This document shows, one piece after another, positions 10,981 to 22,411 of a stretch of DNA of 64,000 nucleotides. The notes under the pieces are model-generated. The model was not told the DNA's origin and ran no database searches. It saw nothing but the letters and a program-made list of their open reading frames with translations. Position 1 is the first letter of the stretch. Each line of letters opens with the position of its first letter. A program made the translations under genes and the position numbers. Source of the DNA: Meloidogyne chitwoodi (taxonomy: Eukaryota > Nematoda > Chromadorea > Rhabditida > Meloidogynidae); assembly GCA_015183035.1 (NCBI GenBank), contig JACZZP010000003.1, positions 186,001-250,000 of the forward strand, in the 5' to 3' direction.

Positions 10981-11571
10981 CTTTAATTTAATAAAAATTT
11001 AGATTTTTAAATCATTTTTTGAAATTTTAAAGTTTTTTTTAATTTTTGGCGTGCGCAAGCGGGAAACAATAAAAAATACGAATGAAATATAAAAAAACGG
11101 ATGAATATTTAAAAAACGAATGAAAAAAGGTAAAAAAGATAAAAAAAACACAAAAAACACTCGAGATCGGATATCCGGATATCAGAAACATTAACTAAAA
11201 TAAAAGCCAAAAAAAGGAAGCCAAATTTCAATTAAAATAATTTGGCGCTTTTAATTTTGAGACGAATTTTCAAAGTGTCAACTAACTATATTTTTTTCAT
11301 TTGACACATCTACCGCATAAATTTTTCTACTATTTTCTTTTTCTTTTAATCTTTCGCTTTTTTCTCTTCTTTTTGCATACTCTCTCATACTTTTTACGGA
11401 AAAAGTTTTTTTATTTGTTCTCAACTTTTTTTTTTGCTTATAACTTTTTCAACTAGTTTCTGAGCAACTTCGAACAGTTTAATCCAATTTTTATTCAATT
11501 TGTTTTACATTTTCAAATCCACTTTTAATTTATAGTCTAAGCTTCATTTATTTTTACTTAATTTCAGTAAA
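10981..11571. promoter_or_regulatory. Upstream region of zpr-1
   Basis: The region has no recognisable exon. It ends with a pyrimidine-rich tract and TTTCAG four bases before the zpr-1 ATG, a typical spliced-leader trans-splice acceptor. A palindromic GATCGGATATCCGGATATC word is present near 11164. Confidence 0.4.
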
Positions 11572-13940
11572 ATGACCCAATCCCTTTCAAATACTGTTCT
11601 ACCTCAAAATCTTTATGATGATATTGAAACACCTATGGAGGTCGAATCTCTTTGTCCAAATTGCCACGAAAATGGATTAACAAAGATCATTTCTATCAAT
11701 ATTCCTTTCTATCGTCAGGTTATAATCATGTCATTTGCTTGTGAACACTGTGGGCTTAAAAACAATAATTTGCAGTCAGGAGAACAGGCTCAGGTTTAAA
11801 TTTTAGTTTGTTGAGTTATTTAGATTGAGCTTGGCCGGGTCAGCTTTCTTTACCCAGAGTCCAAGCCTTGGAATTTATTCTAGGGATTTGGTTCTTTGTC
11901 CGTAGAAATCATTAAATTAATCCCATCTACTATTAGCTGCTTCATGCTCAGGATAAAGGATTTATACCTTTAAATACTTCTCAATTCAACTTTATAGGAA
12001 TATGGGACAGAAATTGTTCTAAAAGTCAACAATGCCGCCGATCTAAACAGAACTGTTGTGAGATCAGAGTATGGAATATTCGAAATTCCCGAGCTTGAGC
12101 TTTCTATACCTCCTGCATCAACTTCTGGAGGTTTTATTTATTTTTTCTTTAAAACATCAATTTTTAGCCATGACAACTGTTGAAGGAGTGCTTCAATTAG
12201 TGAAAGAGGATTTGAAAGATACGCAACCTTTGCGGAAAGAAAAGGATAAAATTTTGGCCGATCAGATTGATCTCTTTCTAGAGAAACTTGACAAGCTTAT
12301 CTCTCTTGAAATTACTTGGACTTTGGTATATTTATTGAAATTTCAATAATCCTAACTTAATTATTTTTAAAGAAACTTCGTGACCCGTCAGGCAATTGCT
12401 TTATTCAAAATCCAGACCCTTTCCATGTCGATCCTCACTGTATTACAAGCCATTATTTCCGTCCAATTGAAGAAGAAAAATTATTGGGATTTCTGGATGA
12501 TGATCAAGTTATTGATTTAAAACAAAAAATCGATCCTTCTGAATTGGCTGAAAATGAATGGAAATCATACGAAGATGTGAAGAATGAAGTTTTGCATTTT
12601 ACGGGTCATTGCCAGGCTTGTGGGTCAATGTGTGAAACTAGAATGAAACCAACAGGTTTTTACTATTATATTAACGAATTTGTAGAAATAAACTTGAATC
12701 AAAATTTAATTGGTTAAAATAAACTTGAATCAGAGTTAGTTTGAAAACTAAACTTGAATCAGAATTTAGAATTTAATTTGTGCAAATAAACTTGAATCAG
12801 AATTAGTTTGAAAAATAAACTTGAATCAGAATTGTGTTTTTAAAGTTTATTTTTTTACAGTTTATTCTGGTCAAGTTTATTTTTATACTTTCTTTTTTGT
12901 TTTCTGTTCAATTTCTTTTATTTCTCTAAAATTACAAGATTCACATTAACTTTATTTTGCCCTGTTTTCATGAAATATTGCCTTTTATATATAGGTATTG
13001 TTTAATGCGCAGGGCTATAGCAAATAAATGATTGTAAAGACATAGTTTTCTTCTTTTATAAAAATTATGTCAGATATTCTTTTACATTTAATTTATTTTT
13101 TAAAAATCTTTTAATTTTAGATATTCCATACTTTCAAACAGTAATTATAATGTCGACAGATTGTGATCATTGTGGATTTAAATCAAATGATGTAAAAAGT
13201 GGAGGGGCAACTCAAGATAAAGGAATTCGTCTTACCCTCAGGATAAAAGAGGTTTTTTTCTAAATTTATTTTAAAAAATTCTCTTTTTTCAGTCAGTAGA
13301 TTTAAAACGTGATTTACTCAAGTCAGATACTTGTTCAGTTCAAATTCCTGAAATTGACACTCAAGTTGGTGCTGGAATACTTTGTGGCAGATTTACAACT
13401 GTTGAAGGTTTATTAATTGCAATACGTGAACAATTGGAACGTCAAGCACCGTTCTTTATTGGCGATAGTTCTACTGAACAAGAAAAGAACAAATTTGTTG
13501 AATTAAATGAAAGAATGATTAAATTTGTTAAATTGGAAGAAGAATGTACATTAATTTTGGATGATCCTTCTGGAAATAGTTATTTACAGGTTTTTTCTAT
13601 TAGACTTTTATATTTTTTGTTGCTAGTAGGTACTTTGGCTCTTTCTAATTCAGATTCGGGACTTTAAAAAAAATTTTTGGACATTATTTTTAATAGAAAA
13701 AAATGCTTAAATGACTCTAAATTTTGTTTAAAATTTATTTTTATAATTATTGCAAAGATTTATATTTTTTCAATTTTCTAGAGCCTTACAGCTCCTCTCA
13801 ACGATGAACGTCTTAATAAAGAATTTTATACAAGAACTTTTGAACAAAATGATGATTTGGGATTAAACGATATTTGTGTGGAAAATTATGAAGATCTTCA
13901 AATAATTGAGGAAGAAAAGGAAGAAAATGATATTAATTAA
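11572..13940 (+). CDS. zpr-1: ZPR1 zinc-finger protein
   Basis: ZPR1 binds newly made eEF1A and helps it fold, and shuttles between cytoplasm and nucleus. The protein has the family's duplicated plan. Zinc finger 1 (CPNCHENGLT...CEHCGLKNN) precedes an A/B domain (YGTEIVLKVNNAADLNRTVV, FEIPELELSIPP, TTVEGVLQLVKEDL). Zinc finger 2 (CQACGSMCETRM...CDHCGFKSNDVKSGG) precedes a second such domain (GIRLTLRIKE, VQIPEIDTQVGAGILCGRFT, TTVEGLLIAIREQL, LDDPSGNSYLQ). It ends in an acidic tail. There are about seven exons. The start ATG follows TTTCAG by four bases, suggesting trans-splicing. The intron at about 12660-13120 carries tandem AAACTTGAATCAGAATT repeats. The next gene begins 130 bp downstream on the same strand. 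Confidence 0.95.
12690..12860. repeat. Tandem ATAAACTTGAATCAGAATT repeat in zpr-1 intron
   Basis: At least five imperfect copies of AATAAACTTGAATCAGAATT, spaced 25-45 bp apart, lie in the intron between the second zinc finger's two halves. The AAGTTTATTTTT words that follow are the reverse complement, so part of the array can fold on itself. Confidence 0.75.
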
Positions 13941-14070
13941 TTTAAATAAAATGAAAAAAAAAATTTTTTTAATAATTGTTTTGTTGAGTTTAATATTCTC
14001 AAAATATTTTTAATAATTCATCATTTTTTTAAATTATTTTTTAGTTGTTTTTTGAATCAACCATAGTGTA

Positions 14071-15508
14071 ATGTCAGGCGAAAATATTACTCCGTCACTA
14101 CCTCCCTGTTGTGCTAAATTCTACAATGAAAAGGAAATGATGAAGAAGGCTTTGCACAAAGAAAGGGAGAAAAGGCAGCTTCTGGAACACTCCTACAAGG
14201 AGTTGTTGAGAAATTATAATAATTTACTGGACTTGAAAAGGTTTAATTTGTTTGATTTTTAAGTTTTTTCTGATTTAATATTTCAATTTTTGATCTTTTT
14301 AATTTTTTAAAAATCTCTTTAAGCGTTCTTGACTCTTCTTCAACATCTTTTTCTCCTTCTGAACATTTAATTACACAAAAAGTTCAATCAACTTCTCAAA
14401 GTGACAATAGAGGAGTTGCTTCATCTTCTGATAATGCATTTTTGACTCAACCTAATAATCAAAATATTTCAAAACAACAAAGTGTTTATTTTACCAAACA
14501 GAAGACGACGCCAATTTTGACTTTTTCTTCATCTTGTGAAAATAGGAGTAATAATTATGAACTTTCTCGCCCGAATTCTCAGGGTTTTTTTTTAATATTT
14601 TTATTATTAATTGAATATTAGGTGAATTTTTTGTTTTTTTTTTAATAAAATAAATAAGCACTAAAAATGACCTGCAAGAATCTGCAAAAAAAACATTTAA
14701 AAATTAATAAAAAAAATTTTTTTAAGTTGCTGTAAATAATCGAGAATTGATTAATGAAAAAATAAATAATGAAAAAAATTCAATTCGACATCGAAAAATG
14801 GCAATTTCTGTTTCTAAAACAATGAGTAATATTCGTACTCCTTTAAATGAAAAAATGACTAATTTAAATATTATAAGAGAAGAAGTACATTTTGGAAAAT
14901 ATAATGAAGATTTTTTTCAACAAAAGAACAAATCTGTTGCATACTTTGTCTCTTTTACTGAAAATCCTCTTTCTAATATTAATAATAAAAAGGTTTTTTT
15001 TTTAAATTAAATTTTTTTTTTTAATTTAAAATTAATTCTTTAGGCTCAAATTTGTAAAAAAAAATTTGAAGAGCGGTCTAAAAAGCGTTGCCAATTAATA
15101 CAAGAAGCTTCAAGAAAAAGAGTATTTTTGAATTAAAAACTGAAAAACAATTTTTAATTTTTTAGGCTTTAATTGTTTCTAATCGAAGGGCAGTCACATA
15201 CGACATTTTAATAGGAAAACGACAATTAGGTTACTTAAAAAATTTTATTTTTTTATATTTTTTAAAATCATATTAGATGAAGATGCAAAGGAAATTTTAA
15301 GAAAAGACTCTACTTCCGTCTCAGCTTTTCCAAATTTATTGAAAACGATGCGCGCCTCAAGTCGAAGGTTTTAAAATTAAATAGAATATTACATATTTAT
15401 TTGTTAATTTTAAGAAAAGTTGAAGAAGGTTTTCGTCGCAAATTAGAAAGTGAACGACAGATACGCCTGGATCGTGCAGTCAATCGGATTCTTTCGCATA
15501 TTTGTTAG
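14071..15508 (+). CDS. Unrecognised basic coiled-coil protein
   Basis: I do not recognise the family. About seven exons encode an N-terminal heptad-like helix (KEMMKKALHKEREKRQLLEH, then YKELLRNYNNLLDLK), a serine/glutamine/asparagine-rich middle, and a basic helical C-terminal half (AQICKKKFEERSKKRCQLIQ, EASRKRALIVSNRR, KVEEGFRRKLESERQIRLDR) ending LSHIC. The alternating charge suggests a cytoskeletal or centrosomal scaffold, but that is only inference. The start is the first ATG after the stop of zpr-1, 130 bp away, and the frame is kept by GT-AG introns throughout. The tight spacing suggests co-transcription with zpr-1 as the downstream gene of an operon. A cysteine-rich patch (PPCCAKFY) near the start is a minor oddity. 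Confidence 0.7.
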
Positions 15509-15856
15509 CAACTCTGTGTTTTTATAGACTGTATATTTTAATTTATTTTCTATAGTTTATATTAGAATTTGTATTTCATTAAATAAACTTGAAATACAAA
15601 AATAAACTTGAAAATACAAAAATAAGCTTGAAAATACAAAAATTACTAAAAATAAACTTTCATCATTTTTATAGAAAAAAACTTGTTTTGAAAATTGCTA
15701 TTGTTCTGGTTCATTTGTTTAATCCAAGTTTATTATTTTGTTGGTAAAATGAATTGCGTTATTTACTAGTAATCCGTCAAAACATTTTTCCATTTATTCT
15801 CTTGGCCTATTTTTTTATTCTAAAATATTACTTTTCTTTTATAAAAATAATATTCT

Positions 15857-17832
15857 ATGAAAACAATTTTACCATCAGATATTTGGATTGCTGATTTACT
15901 TTTTTTACGACAAAATCGTTCTTTATTATATACAGAAAATGGGTATATTATGCATTTTTTATATTAATTAATTAATATATCAAGTGAACCTCTAATTATC
16001 ATTAACCCATTTGAATGGAGTCAACTTCGAACATATTTTTGTAATATATTTGGTTGGCTTTTTGTCCATTTAATTGCTATTATTTTGAATTTTTTACTGC
16101 TAATTCTATCACTTTTTGGTAAAAGACAAATTCGACATAATAAAATAAGTTTATTTTGTGTTTTCAAGTTTATTTTTGTGTTTCAAGTTTATTTTTGTAT
16201 TTTCAAGTTTATTTTATGTTTCAAGTTTATTTTTGTTTTATAAGACTTTTCTGTACTTCACTTGATATTTTCTTGATAAAATATATTAAAAAATTTTTTT
16301 TTAAAGATTACAATTTCTCATTGGTAATTTGTCTATTTGCAATATTTGCTTGTCATTGGGATTATTAATTTACACATTTTTAATTGATTTTTATTACAAT
16401 GTAGATTCATTCGACACACTTATACTCATTAATGGAAACAATTTTTCTTTAAAATTAACTCATTTTGGTAGCGAAATTTGGATATTTGCTAAGGTTAATT
16501 TTTAAAATTTAATATTATTATCATTTTTTTTAGTTTTTATTTCACACTGAACTTGTTGAACAATTCTTTACTGTTCAACAAATTATTATTTTATTTGCTT
16601 CAATATATTGCTATTTTACAGTTTTTTGTAAATGCAATAATTTGTATTTTTATTCATTGGAATATGCCTTTAATATTTTTGTAGCAGTTGTACCATATTT
16701 ACTTGCATTTTTGCTACTTGATAAACAAATGCTGCAATTGATTTGCTTTTATAAAAATGCTGTTAACGTTATAAGGCTGGTTAAATTTTTATTTATTTTA
16801 TTTTTGCTTCAGTTTTTATTTTTATTTATTTTTGCTTCAGTTTTTAATTTTGCTTCAAGTTTTAATTTTGTTTCAAGTTTTAATTTTGCTTCAAGTTTTA
16901 ATTTTGTTTCAAGTTTTAATTTTGCTTCATTTTTAGTTTCATTTTTTTTTTTGCTTCATCTTTTAATTTTGCTTCATTTATAACTTTTGCTTAAAGTTTT
17001 AATTTTGCTTCAGTTTTCGTTTCTGATTTTTTTGCTTCATCTTTTATTCTTCTAATTTTATTTCTGTTTCATATTATAAATATAAATTAATTTTTTTTTA
17101 TTTTATATCAGACTTTCTTCACTTCTTTTTTCAATACTTTTTTCACTTATATTTTCTGCTAGCAGTTTATTCACTATTTTACAACAACGTTTAAATCTTC
17201 AACAAAATTTTGGCAAAATTTATTTTAATGATCTCTTTACATTTATTTTTCTTATTTTTTTAATTATTTGTCTTGATTTTATTGCAAAAATTGGAATTTT
17301 TGTTGAATTACTTTATGCTAATTTTTCCGTTAGAATTGTAGCAGAAACTGAAAATTTTACTTTAAAAATTGAAGAATTTTTTGCAAAATTATTTAAGGTT
17401 TGAAAATTAATTAGAATTTTATTAGAAAAATGTTTCAGAATTTTTGAAGCAAATTTTAAAATTTTTTAAAGCATGTTTCTGAATTTTTGAAGCAAATTTT
17501 TAAATTTTTTGTAGCATGTTTCAGAATTTTTGAAGCAAATTTTTAAATTTTTTGAAGCATGTTTTATTTTTTTTTGCTTCATAAAATTCATTTTAATTTT
17601 TTATTAGCTTTCACATTTTTTATTACAACTTTCACCATTAATTCAATCATTATTTTGTCTTTTTGGTATTTCTTTTTATCGTTGTCAACTTTACATTATT
17701 TTACAAAAAATTTGTTTTTTAAAAAAATATTTTTGTCATAATTTTAAATTTGATTATTCTTCTGAAACATTACAATCAATTCTTGCAGAACAAACAAAAA
17801 AACGACAGATGAATCAAACAGGAAGAAAATGA
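15857..17832 (+). CDS. Unrecognised multi-pass membrane protein
   Basis: I do not recognise the family. The N-terminus MKTILPSDIWIADLLFLR looks cytosolic. Hydrophobic segments follow: IFGWLFVHLIAIILNFLLLI, a segment before DFYYNVDSFDTLILINGNN (a likely luminal or extracellular loop), IIILFASIYCYFTVF, IFVAVVPYLLAFLLL, a pair around SLLFSILFSLIFSASSLF and FTFIFLIFLIICLDFIAKIG, and a last one near QSLFCLFGISFY. That gives six to eight membrane spans and a basic tail ending QTKKRQMNQTGRK. The protein is about 430 residues, in about seven exons. Introns contain tandem CAAGTTTATTTTT and TTTTGCTTCAAGTTTTAA repeats. It follows the coiled-coil gene by 348 bp on the same strand. A nematode-specific receptor or transporter are both open. 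Confidence 0.65.
16840..17040. repeat. Tandem TTTTGCTTCAAGTTTTAA repeat in intron
   Basis: Seven or more tandem copies of an 18-19 bp unit, alternating TTTTGCTTCAAG and TTTTGTTTCAAG, lie inside an intron of the membrane-protein gene. A related GAAGCAAATTTT repeat, the opposite strand of the same word, appears at 17420-17560 and 17850-18000. Confidence 0.8.
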
Positions 17833-18909
17833 GAAATATTAAAAATTTGAAGCAAGTTTTGATAAAAAAATAAAACTTGAAGCAAAATATAAAAAAAAAG
17901 AATAAAACTTGAAGCAAGTTTTAAAAATACATAAATATATATAGCTTTTTCATGTTTTTAATAAAAAAATCCAACTTGAAGCAAAAATAAAACTTTAAGC
18001 TTAAAATTAAACCATTGTTTTAATTTAAGAGAAAAAGTATTTCAAGCTTAAGTTTAATTTTCTTTTACTTTTGCGTATAATTAATATTTATTGTGGGGTT
18101 TTTTTTAATTTCACTTAAAATTTTTTTAAATTACTTTTCTCTATCTTATTTTTATTTATTCTTTTTGTTTAGTGTTCCACTTCTATTAATTGTACTGTTT
18201 ATTAAACAAAAAAATTTTATTTTTTTCTAAGGTCTTTTCTGCTAAATTTTTTAAAAATTGGGTTATTATTTTTGTATAAACTTTCCTAAAAATATATAAA
18301 AATCAGAATTGAAGTTTTTTGTTGATAAAAGATTAATTTTTTTAATGTTTATAGCCCACACCTAATTGATAAACAAAAATTGATATAATTGCTTAATATG
18401 GGTAAAAAAATATAAACAAAAATAAATAAACTAAAATTAGTAACTAAATAAACCCTCGAGGCAGTTCTTTTGTTGTAAAAAGATCAGTCGGTCTCTTTTT
18501 ATTACTCACAATCCAATGATTATATTTTTGTGTAAGTAATTACTAATAAACAATAAAATATTTATTTTTACAATTATTATACTTTGAGTGATACTTGTAC
18601 TGTTTTTTAATTGTTGTAAAAATATAATTGTAATAAATAAACTTTTTTTTAATAAAATTCTGATTGTATATGTTTTGATTTTGTGTTTTAGTCTAAAGGA
18701 GTGAGTGTTATTTTGTATTTTCCGGAAAGTTTTAATAAAATTCTGATTTTTAAATATTTATTAGTAATACATATTATTTAAAAAAATACATACAAATTAA
18801 TACTACTTTATTTAAAATAAGTTTTTTATTATATTTGTTTTCTTCTGATATTTATTTTGTAGTAAGTATATTAGTTGTAGTAGTTGAAGCAATGCAGTGA
18901 CAATAAAAA

Positions 18910-19158
18910 TTAAATAAAATTTCTTCTTTTTTCACAAACAAAAATTTTATTAAAATTTTGTAAAAATGTTGTTGTTTGAAAATAATAATTTTTTGAAAAA
19001 AAATCAAATAATTTATTAAAAATTAAATTTTGATTATTATTAAAAATTAAAAAGTTGTTTTTATTATAATTTATAGTAGTAAATAATCGTTTTGCAAAGA
19101 AAATTTCATATAATTCAGCAGGAAATTGTGGGTCATGTATATTAATACTTATAGACAT
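18910..19158 (-). CDS. Doubtful small ORF, 82 residues
   Basis: The frame starts MSISINIHDPQFPAELYEIF, which looks more like real protein than its A+T-driven surroundings, but continues as an asparagine/phenylalanine-rich stretch such as A+T-rich spacers give by chance. No family, intron or neighbouring exon was recognised. It may be a single-exon gene, an exon of an unannotated gene, or noise. Confidence 0.15.
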   Translation of the reverse strand: MSISINIHDPQFPAELYEIFFAKRLFTTINYNKNNFLIFNNNQNLIFNKLFDFFSKNYYFQTTTFLQNFNKIFVCEKRRNFI

Positions 19159-22100
19159 TTTTATTTTGTGCTACTATATTTAAAAATAAAAAATGAGAAA
19201 AAAATAATTTTATATTTTATTTAATTAAAATTTATTGGGATTTTTTATTTTTTAAATTTCTGAAAATTCTGATTTTTAATCTTCTTTTTTAAATTTTAAT
19301 ATTTTTTTTAAATTTTGTATCAAATTTTTTATTTAACAAATTTAATAAAATCTTTTTTCCGTTCACGAGGTACCGAAATTTTTTTTTAATTAAAAAATGA
19401 ATTAAATGAAAGAAATAATTAAATTTTTTGAGTTTAAAAAATGTAGAAAAAATAAATTTAGGCTGAATTGTGAATGTTTAAATAAAAAATTTAATTTGTA
19501 TAAAAAAAAAGAAAGATTGATAACAACAATAAAATGGGTGAATATTTTTTTTTAATTAAAAAGAAGAGAATAGAATTTAAAAAAAATCGCCGCAAGGCAG
19601 ATGTTCCTTACACTACTCTCTTATTTCTATTAAACTTTAAAAATTTTTTTTTAATTGTTTTTATTTTTAAATTGAAATAATTTAAATGGACATTTTTGTA
19701 ACAAAAATACATATTAGATAAATTGCGTATTAATTTCTGGTTTTTTTTTATTGTAAATAAAAGATTGTGTTTTTAATAGGGTTTTGTAATTTGTCAAGTT
19801 TTATACATGAATGATTCTGATTTTTGTGTTTTTTCAGGAAAAGTTGAGAAAAGTTATATATATGATTCTGATTTTTGTATTTTTTCAGGGAAAGTTAATA
19901 AATTCTGATTTTTATGTGAAAAAATTGAGAAATTCTGTGTTTTCCGGAAAGTTGTAAAAATAAAATTTTGTGATATCATACCACGCGAGTATTTTATTTA
20001 TGTGACAAAATGTGAAGAAATAAGTAAAAAAAGGGGTTGTGACCAAAAATGTGTCGCTTTTAAATAGAAAATAAAAAATAAAATAAAAAAATGTTTTAAT
20101 TATATAAAATAATCAAATAAACTCTCTAAAATTAGTATTAGTTCACAATTTCTCTATTTAATTTTCTGCGCAAATTAAATATTACTTGCAACATTAATTA
20201 ACACTAACTATTTATATTTTTCTCTGCTATTTACCTCTCTTTTATTTTATAAAAAACGTTAAAAATAATATTAAAAATAGTAAGTAATAATTTTTCTTTT
20301 TTTTAAAAGTCTCTTGCGCGTCTAAAATTAAAGAAAAAAAATATTTTTTCTCGGCGTGATTGCCCTTTGCACCTTTTTTATAAAAGCAGGATTGTACTGC
20401 ATTTTCTCGCAATCTTTTTTTTTTTATTAATTTACCTAGAAAAAGCATGCGCTACGATAAAGCGAAGATAAAAAGGCGAAGAATTTGTACATATTATAAT
20501 AATTTTTATATCCAGAATCGGTTTAATATTGTTTAGATAAAAAAGTTTATTTTCTGATATTTAATAAAAAAAATTGAGAAAATACAAAAATCCAAAAACA
20601 AGTTTATCAATGTTTTAAGAAAATACAAAAAACAAAAAAACAAAACTTAAGTTTTGTTTGTATAATATATGTTTTTCCGGAAAATACATAAAACTTATTT
20701 TTAATTTTGTTTTGTATTTTCAAAGTTTATTTTAAATTGTATTTTTATGCTTAAAACTTTTTTATTTTTAATATTCATATCTAACTTGGTAAAAAAATTA
20801 TTAAAAATAATTTTAGTGAGTGACCTTTAAAAAATAAGCTCAAATGACCTCAAAAATATTATTATTTATTTATATATATTTCAACTAGTCCCGAAGTATT
20901 TTTTTGTATTCACACATTCCATTCTCCGTTTTTAAACTTTTATTTTATATAAATAGGTATATTTATTTGAGAGTTTTACCTCTCTCTGTGTGGTAATTAA
21001 ATAAATACACAAAAGTAGTTAAAAATATGGGAAAAATTAAAAAAAGAAAAAATATTTTGGTATGTAAAGAATTTTGTTAAAATGTATTTATTTTTAAATA
21101 ATAATAAATTTTTTTTTCGAATTTTTAATTGTTAAAAAAGAAAATAATTTTTCTTTTTTTAATAATTTAAATTTTTATTTATTAAATATAATTTTTTTAT
21201 GTTTAAATATTCAAGTTTATTACTTTTTAAATTATCAAATAAAACTAGAATATTTGCCAAAATTTTATTTTATGGCCACACGTTCCACTTCTCTTTTCAT
21301 CCCTCCTAATTGTTCTCGCATTCTTTTTTAGCTTAAATATTTACTGAAACATAAAAACGCCCACTGCCTTCTCATTACAACATTTCCGTCCCAATCCTTA
21401 TTTTTTTCCTCATCCATTTCTCATTGCTTTTAGTAAAAAAGGCTATAAAACAATCTGTGTTTTTAAGGCCAACTGCTTCCAATAAATCGATGATATTTAT
21501 ACTCATTTTTCTTTTCAAGTTCTTTGATTGGGAAATTTTATTTTAAGATTGCAATAAATTGCAACTTAGTAGTTAGTCTAGTTTTCCTTTTTTATATTTT
21601 TCAATGTTTTTACAAAATATTTAATGTTTTTCCGGAAAATACAAAATTAAAGAAAAATCTCAATGTTTGTATGTTTTCTGAAAATACATTTTTAGAAAAA
21701 TACAAAAATTTAAGCAATATCAAGTTTATTTAAATATAGTTTATAAACTTAAGTTTTTATATTTTTAAATTATTGTAGAAATAAACAAGTTTATTTAAAA
21801 TAAAATTTAAGTTTGTAAAAAATAAATACAAATTTTCTATAAACTCAAAAAATACAAAAAACTTAAGTTAAATACTTTTTACACCTTTTTACTATTTTAT
21901 GTATATGTACTTAATACATACATTCCTTTCTCCTCTCTCCTATATTAAATAAAACTTCTGCTAATAAAAAAAATTCTTTTTTTTTTTTTTTAAAGAAAAG
22001 CCAATTGTGCTTAATCTCCTTGTTATAATGAAGTGTATGTGTCTCCTATTAATTTTCTAGCAAAGCAAAACAGATAAAATATTTAAGCTTCTTTTACATT

Positions 22101-22214
22101 TTACTAATCCACAACTCGAAAATAATGGAAGTGTGATTAAATTATGTCAAGATGTAATTAAAAATCAGAATTTTCATAAAAATCAGAATTTTTAAATATT
22201 TATTAAAAATTAGA

Positions 22215-22263
22215 CCTATTTAGTCGCCGAATACGTGGTCGCTGTGGTTCGCGACTAAATAGG
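22215..22263. repeat. Perfect 13-bp hairpin CCTATTTAGTCGC / GCGACTAAATAGG
   Basis: Two 13-bp arms at 22215-22227 and 22251-22263 are exact reverse complements, separated by a G+C-rich 23-base loop. The element is far richer in G+C than its surroundings. It may be the core of a small inverted-repeat transposon or a structured site upstream of unc-97. Confidence 0.7.
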
Positions 22264-22411
22264 ATTTATTCAACTTTAAGCGCGGTCATTTGAGTATGTA
22301 AATTCTAAAAAAAATTTTTTGTTTTATATTTACTTTTTTCTATTTTTTAGATTAATTTAAATTAATTAAATATTTTGTTCATTTCATTAATTATTTAACA
22401 AATAAAAAAAA

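Larger units (their letters stand above)
17833..22411. other. Gene-poor A+T-rich spacer, 4.6 kb
   Basis: No conserved protein was found. The stretch holds scattered TCTGATTTT, CCGGAAA and CAAGTTTATTT words (about 18650-18760, 19800-19960, 20550-20750, 21600-21850), a 13-bp perfect hairpin at 22215-22263, and one weak minus-strand open frame at 18910-19158. The right end is presumably the promoter region of unc-97. Confidence 0.5.

Noticed and set aside
20242..20448. 68-residue minus-strand open frame
   Set aside because: No conserved motif and a hydrophobic poly-Phe/Leu end from T-runs; no splice partners.
21027..21065. Possible first exon MGKIKKRKNIL before a GTATGT donor-like site
   Set aside because: Too short and Lys-rich by A-run; no matching downstream exon in frame could be named.
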